Origin: Nitrosomonas sp. PY1
GTDB taxonomy: Bacteria > Pseudomonadota > Gammaproteobacteria > Burkholderiales > Nitrosomonadaceae
Length of the DNA: 64,000 nucleotides
Direction: 5' to 3'
Assembly: GCF_022836435.1 (NCBI RefSeq)
Contig: NZ_BQXC01000001.1
Span: 1,996,121-2,060,120 of the forward strand
Under the pieces are notes generated by a model that saw only the letters and a list, made by a program, of their open reading frames with translations, was not told the DNA's origin and ran no database searches. The position numbers were made by a program, and so were the translations under genes. Of this stretch, positions 61,532 through 64,000 are shown piece after piece; position 1 is the first letter of the stretch, and every line of letters starts with the position of its first letter.

Positions 61532-64000
61532 TTACAAGCTCTTCATTAGCTTTTTAGCAGCTCTTTTTTGTTTTGCATCTCCATCGCGAATAACTTCTTC
61601 CAACATTTCTTTAGCACCTTCTTTATCATCCATTTCTTGGTATGCTTTTGCCAAATCAAGCTTAGTTTCAACCTCTTGCCATTGCTCACTATTCTCACTT
61701 AAATCTGATTCCTTATCTTTTTGAGCAACAGAATCAGCGCTTTCAATATCCAAATTTATGCTTTCCAAACCCAATTCAGGAACAATTGGAATAACTTTTG
61801 AAGTAGTATCAACTTCATCAGAATCGAATTGCTCTGAGATACTTGGTTCATCCATTAGCTCCAGTGCACTCGGATGATCATGGTTTGGCGCACTTGCTTT
61901 ATCGCTTTTTGCAAGTTTTGCATTCTGAATAGCGTCATCTGCTAAATTAATTGCATCTTCAGAGAAATCAAAATCGATCGTGTTGCTTTGGTCAGTGTTT
62001 GATTCAGTCACACTGTCAAAATTCAGTACCGTTTCTCCCACTTCTAAATCTTTTACTGATTCGTAATCCGAAGAATCGATCTTGACTTGATCGTTTTGGA
62101 CAGATTCATTCGCATCCGACAAATCAAATTCTGTTTCGTAATTCACTTGGACAGGATGCACGTCAGTATTGATGCCATCATCAGTCAAGTCAATATCTCT
62201 CGATTGATGAGAATGCTTTGTTTCATTATTTTCCGAATCTATCTGTAGCTGAGAATCAAATTCAGCCGCATCCGACTTCTCGGGAAGATTTGCGTATAAA
62301 ACAGTATTCTGTTCAAAATCTTGATCTTCTTCATTAGATTGCTCAGCACTCGCAGCACTCTGGTAGGTTGAATCTTCATCGCTCGACTCAGCATAACCAT
62401 CTGCCGCAGCAACTTGTTGTGCGCCGGACATGGCCGCCATTCTCGATTTCATCCTAGAGGAAAAGCCTTCTGCTGCTTTGTCGTTTTTATCATCATCTTC
62501 TTTATTTTGCCGACGCTTACGCACCCACAATAATGCGGACAACAAAGCCACCATTAAAAAGGCACCCACATACTCAATATTGGCAAAAATCTGATCGGTT
62601 AGTGACATCTCCTCATCATTCGTATCTGATACCGGTAGTGGTAGCGATGCCGGCATTACCGCTTCCACAGGCGCCGACTGTTCGGTAGGTGTTGTTCCCG
62701 CATCTGGAATTGTTACATCTACTTGATCGTTTTCAGTTACCGACTCACTGTCTTGCTGTAACTGTACGGATGACTGTTGAGGAGGTTGTGCAATCACAGC
62801 CTCAGGCCTAATTTCCGGTTCAGTTGCTACTTTGCCAGTGGATTCCGCTCTGACTTGCGCTTGAGCAAGTGTGGCATCTTTCAACTCTAAAAGTTTTTTT
62901 AAATTCTCAACGCTTTTTTCAAGCATTGCCACACGTTCATTCGCTTCTTTAAGTGAAAGGTTTTTTGCGATAGCATCTTCTTCCATCATACGCAAACGGT
63001 CTGCCACATTTGATGGAGCAGCAGAATCTTTATTACCATCCGTTTGTAACGCACTGGATAAGCGCAACACTTCTTTAGGTTCCACATTCGAGCTAGTCGC
63101 TTGTTTCTCGATTCGAGTGGTAATTTTGCCTTGATCTGATTGACGTATCGTTCTCCGAGAAGATTCATCACGGGATGAAGACGCTAATCTTGAGCGATAG
63201 TTTTGCCAATCAACCACTTGCACACGAATTTCTGAGTTCGCCGATTTTTTGTCGATCGCATCAGCTTCACTTTTCTCTGGTATTTTCAAAACCGCACCAA
63301 CTCTCAGCAAATTCATATTGCCAGCAATAAATGCATCACGATTGGCACGATAAAGCGCAACTAACATCTGATTCAAGTCAACACCTGCGGGCAATACTTG
63401 ACGTGCGATCACTGACAAATTATCACCAGGAACGACAGGACCGTAAGTTCCTGTCGTTCTGTATGCTGAAGAATTATTTTCAGTTGGCGGAGCTTGCTTG
63501 TCTTTAGGCGGTATTTTTTTAGGTATCTCTGATTCTGTAAGCTTATTTTGCTGAGGTGCTGCCACGACAGGCGATGCAACACTTGGTGCGGTGACTTGCT
63601 GCGGAGAAGATTCTGCTGGATCCAGCAATACCGCATATTCGCGCAGAATCCGACCAGACGCCCAATTCAATTCTACTAATAAATTCAAAAAAGGATCGTT
63701 GATCGCTTGTGGTGAACTAAGCTTTATATAAGGATTGCCATTTACTCTCGATTCGACAGAAACTTTAACTGTTGAAAAAAAAGGCTCATATTGAATACCA
63801 GCCTGAGCAAACGCCTCTTGCGATGCAATGCTCGCCCGAAGTGAAGGAATCTCACTTTTATTGGCAGTAACAATATCGATTTCAGCACTCAGTGGTTGCC
63901 CTAAAGCAGACATGAGCGATAATTTACCCAGTCCTGCTGCAAAAAGTACCGAGGGAAGGAACAAAATGATTAAGAACAAGCTTACTCTAAAGGAAGTTTT
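61532..64000 (-). CDS. fimV: FimV-family protein, 5' end cut by window edge
   Basis: FimV is a bitopic inner-membrane protein that organises type IV pili or polar components through peptidoglycan binding. The frame stays open to the window edge, so the start lies outside; the TTG at 63,979 would be an internal start. Seen in order are a signal segment, the FimV N-terminal domain (GLGKLSLMSALGQPLSAEI), a LysM-like domain (YGPVVPGDNLSVIARQVLP), a coiled coil, one membrane helix (about 475-495) and a long acidic cytoplasmic part. It ends with the FimV C-terminal motif (KLDLAKAYQEMDDKEGAKEML). Confidence 0.93.
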   Translation of the reverse strand, partial: KTSFRVSLFLIILFLPSVLFAAGLGKLSLMSALGQPLSAEIDIVTANKSEIPSLRASIASQEAFAQAGIQYEPFFSTVKVSVESRVNGNPYIKLSSPQAINDPFLNLLVELNWASGRILREYAVLLDPAESSPQQVTAPSVASPVVAAPQQNKLTESEIPKKIPPKDKQAPPTENNSSAYRTTGTYGPVVPGDNLSVIARQVLPAGVDLNQMLVALYRANRDAFIAGNMNLLRVGAVLKIPEKSEADAIDKKSANSEIRVQVVDWQNYRSRLASSSRDESSRRTIRQSDQGKITTRIEKQATSSNVEPKEVLRLSSALQTDGNKDSAAPSNVADRLRMMEEDAIAKNLSLKEANERVAMLEKSVENLKKLLELKDATLAQAQVRAESTGKVATEPEIRPEAVIAQPPQQSSVQLQQDSESVTENDQVDVTIPDAGTTPTEQSAPVEAVMPASLPLPVSDTNDEEMSLTDQIFANIEYVGAFLMVALLSALLWVRKRRQNKEDDDKNDKAAEGFSSRMKSRMAAMSGAQQVAAADGYAESSDEDSTYQSAASAEQSNEEDQDFEQNTVLYANLPEKSDAAEFDSQLQIDSENNETKHSHQSRDIDLTDDGINTDVHPVQVNYETEFDLSDANESVQNDQVKIDSSDYESVKDLEVGETVLNFDSVTESNTDQSNTIDFDFSEDAINLADDAIQNAKLAKSDKASAPNHDHPSALELMDEPSISEQFDSDEVDTTSKVIPIVPELGLESINLDIESADSVAQKDKESDLSENSEQWQEVETKLDLAKAYQEMDDKEGAKEMLEEVIRDGDAKQKRAAKKLMKSL

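Noticed and set aside
1..64000. CRISPR arrays, tRNA or rRNA genes
   Set aside because: No regularly spaced repeats, no tRNA-like T-loop with matching acceptor arms and no rRNA-like blocks were seen.

Overview
The window looks like a chromosomal segment of a low-G+C betaproteobacterium, most likely Nitrosomonas or a close relative. This is inferred from the gene order metZ-purF-cvpA-dedD-folC-accD-trpA-trpB-trpF-truA-fimV, the lptD-surA-pdxA-rsmA operon, a PEP-CTERM protein, and the protein sequences. No rRNA or tRNA gene is present to confirm it. No CRISPR array was seen.

Positions 1 to about 17,560 are accessory DNA. They hold a frameshifted gene of unknown function and a compact type II restriction-modification cassette (Vsr mismatch endonuclease, C5-cytosine methyltransferase, PD-(D/E)XK-like endonuclease). 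Next comes a large AT-rich ABC-type ATPase that is a candidate phage-defence protein. A mobilization module follows: ArdA antirestriction protein behind a very hairpin-rich leader, then MobA relaxase and MobC. After that come a HAF-repeat PEP-CTERM protein, a small stress cluster (CsbD, a secreted small protein, a Crp/Fnr regulator) and an HD-domain phosphohydrolase. The rest is debris: three broken copies of one IS3-family element, a broken IS407-group element, an IS5-family fragment and the C-terminal end of a tyrosine integrase. Together these look like a decayed, repeatedly invaded mobilizable or integrative element that carried its own defence genes.

From about 17,595 onward the DNA is mostly core. 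PhoB stands without a visible PhoR. It is followed by an HI0933-type flavoprotein, miaA, a secreted glycosidase-like protein behind a consensus CRP site, a beta-oxidation pair (thiolase plus a fused dehydrogenase/hydratase), an Spx/ArsC-like protein, a cupin and a DinG-family helicase. The outer-membrane biogenesis operon lptD-surA-pdxA-rsmA follows. Then come a FadL-type porin, two c-di-GMP proteins, pepA-holC, serB, tatD, an ankyrin protein, a short-chain dehydrogenase and alanine dehydrogenase.

Positions 50,429 to 51,576 hold a calcium-binding-like protein and a truncated surface protein. The last 12 kb is the long minus-strand run from fimV (cut by the window edge) through truA, the trp genes, accD, folC, dedD, cvpA and purF to metZ. 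It links tRNA modification, tryptophan, fatty-acid, folate, purine and methionine synthesis.

The parts most worth a second look are the ATPase beside the restriction cassette, the structured ardA leader with a possible terminator/antiterminator switch, the interleaved complementary arms upstream of the gene at 49,902, and the perfect CRP- and FNR-like sites. All functional calls come from reading motifs; no database search was run.
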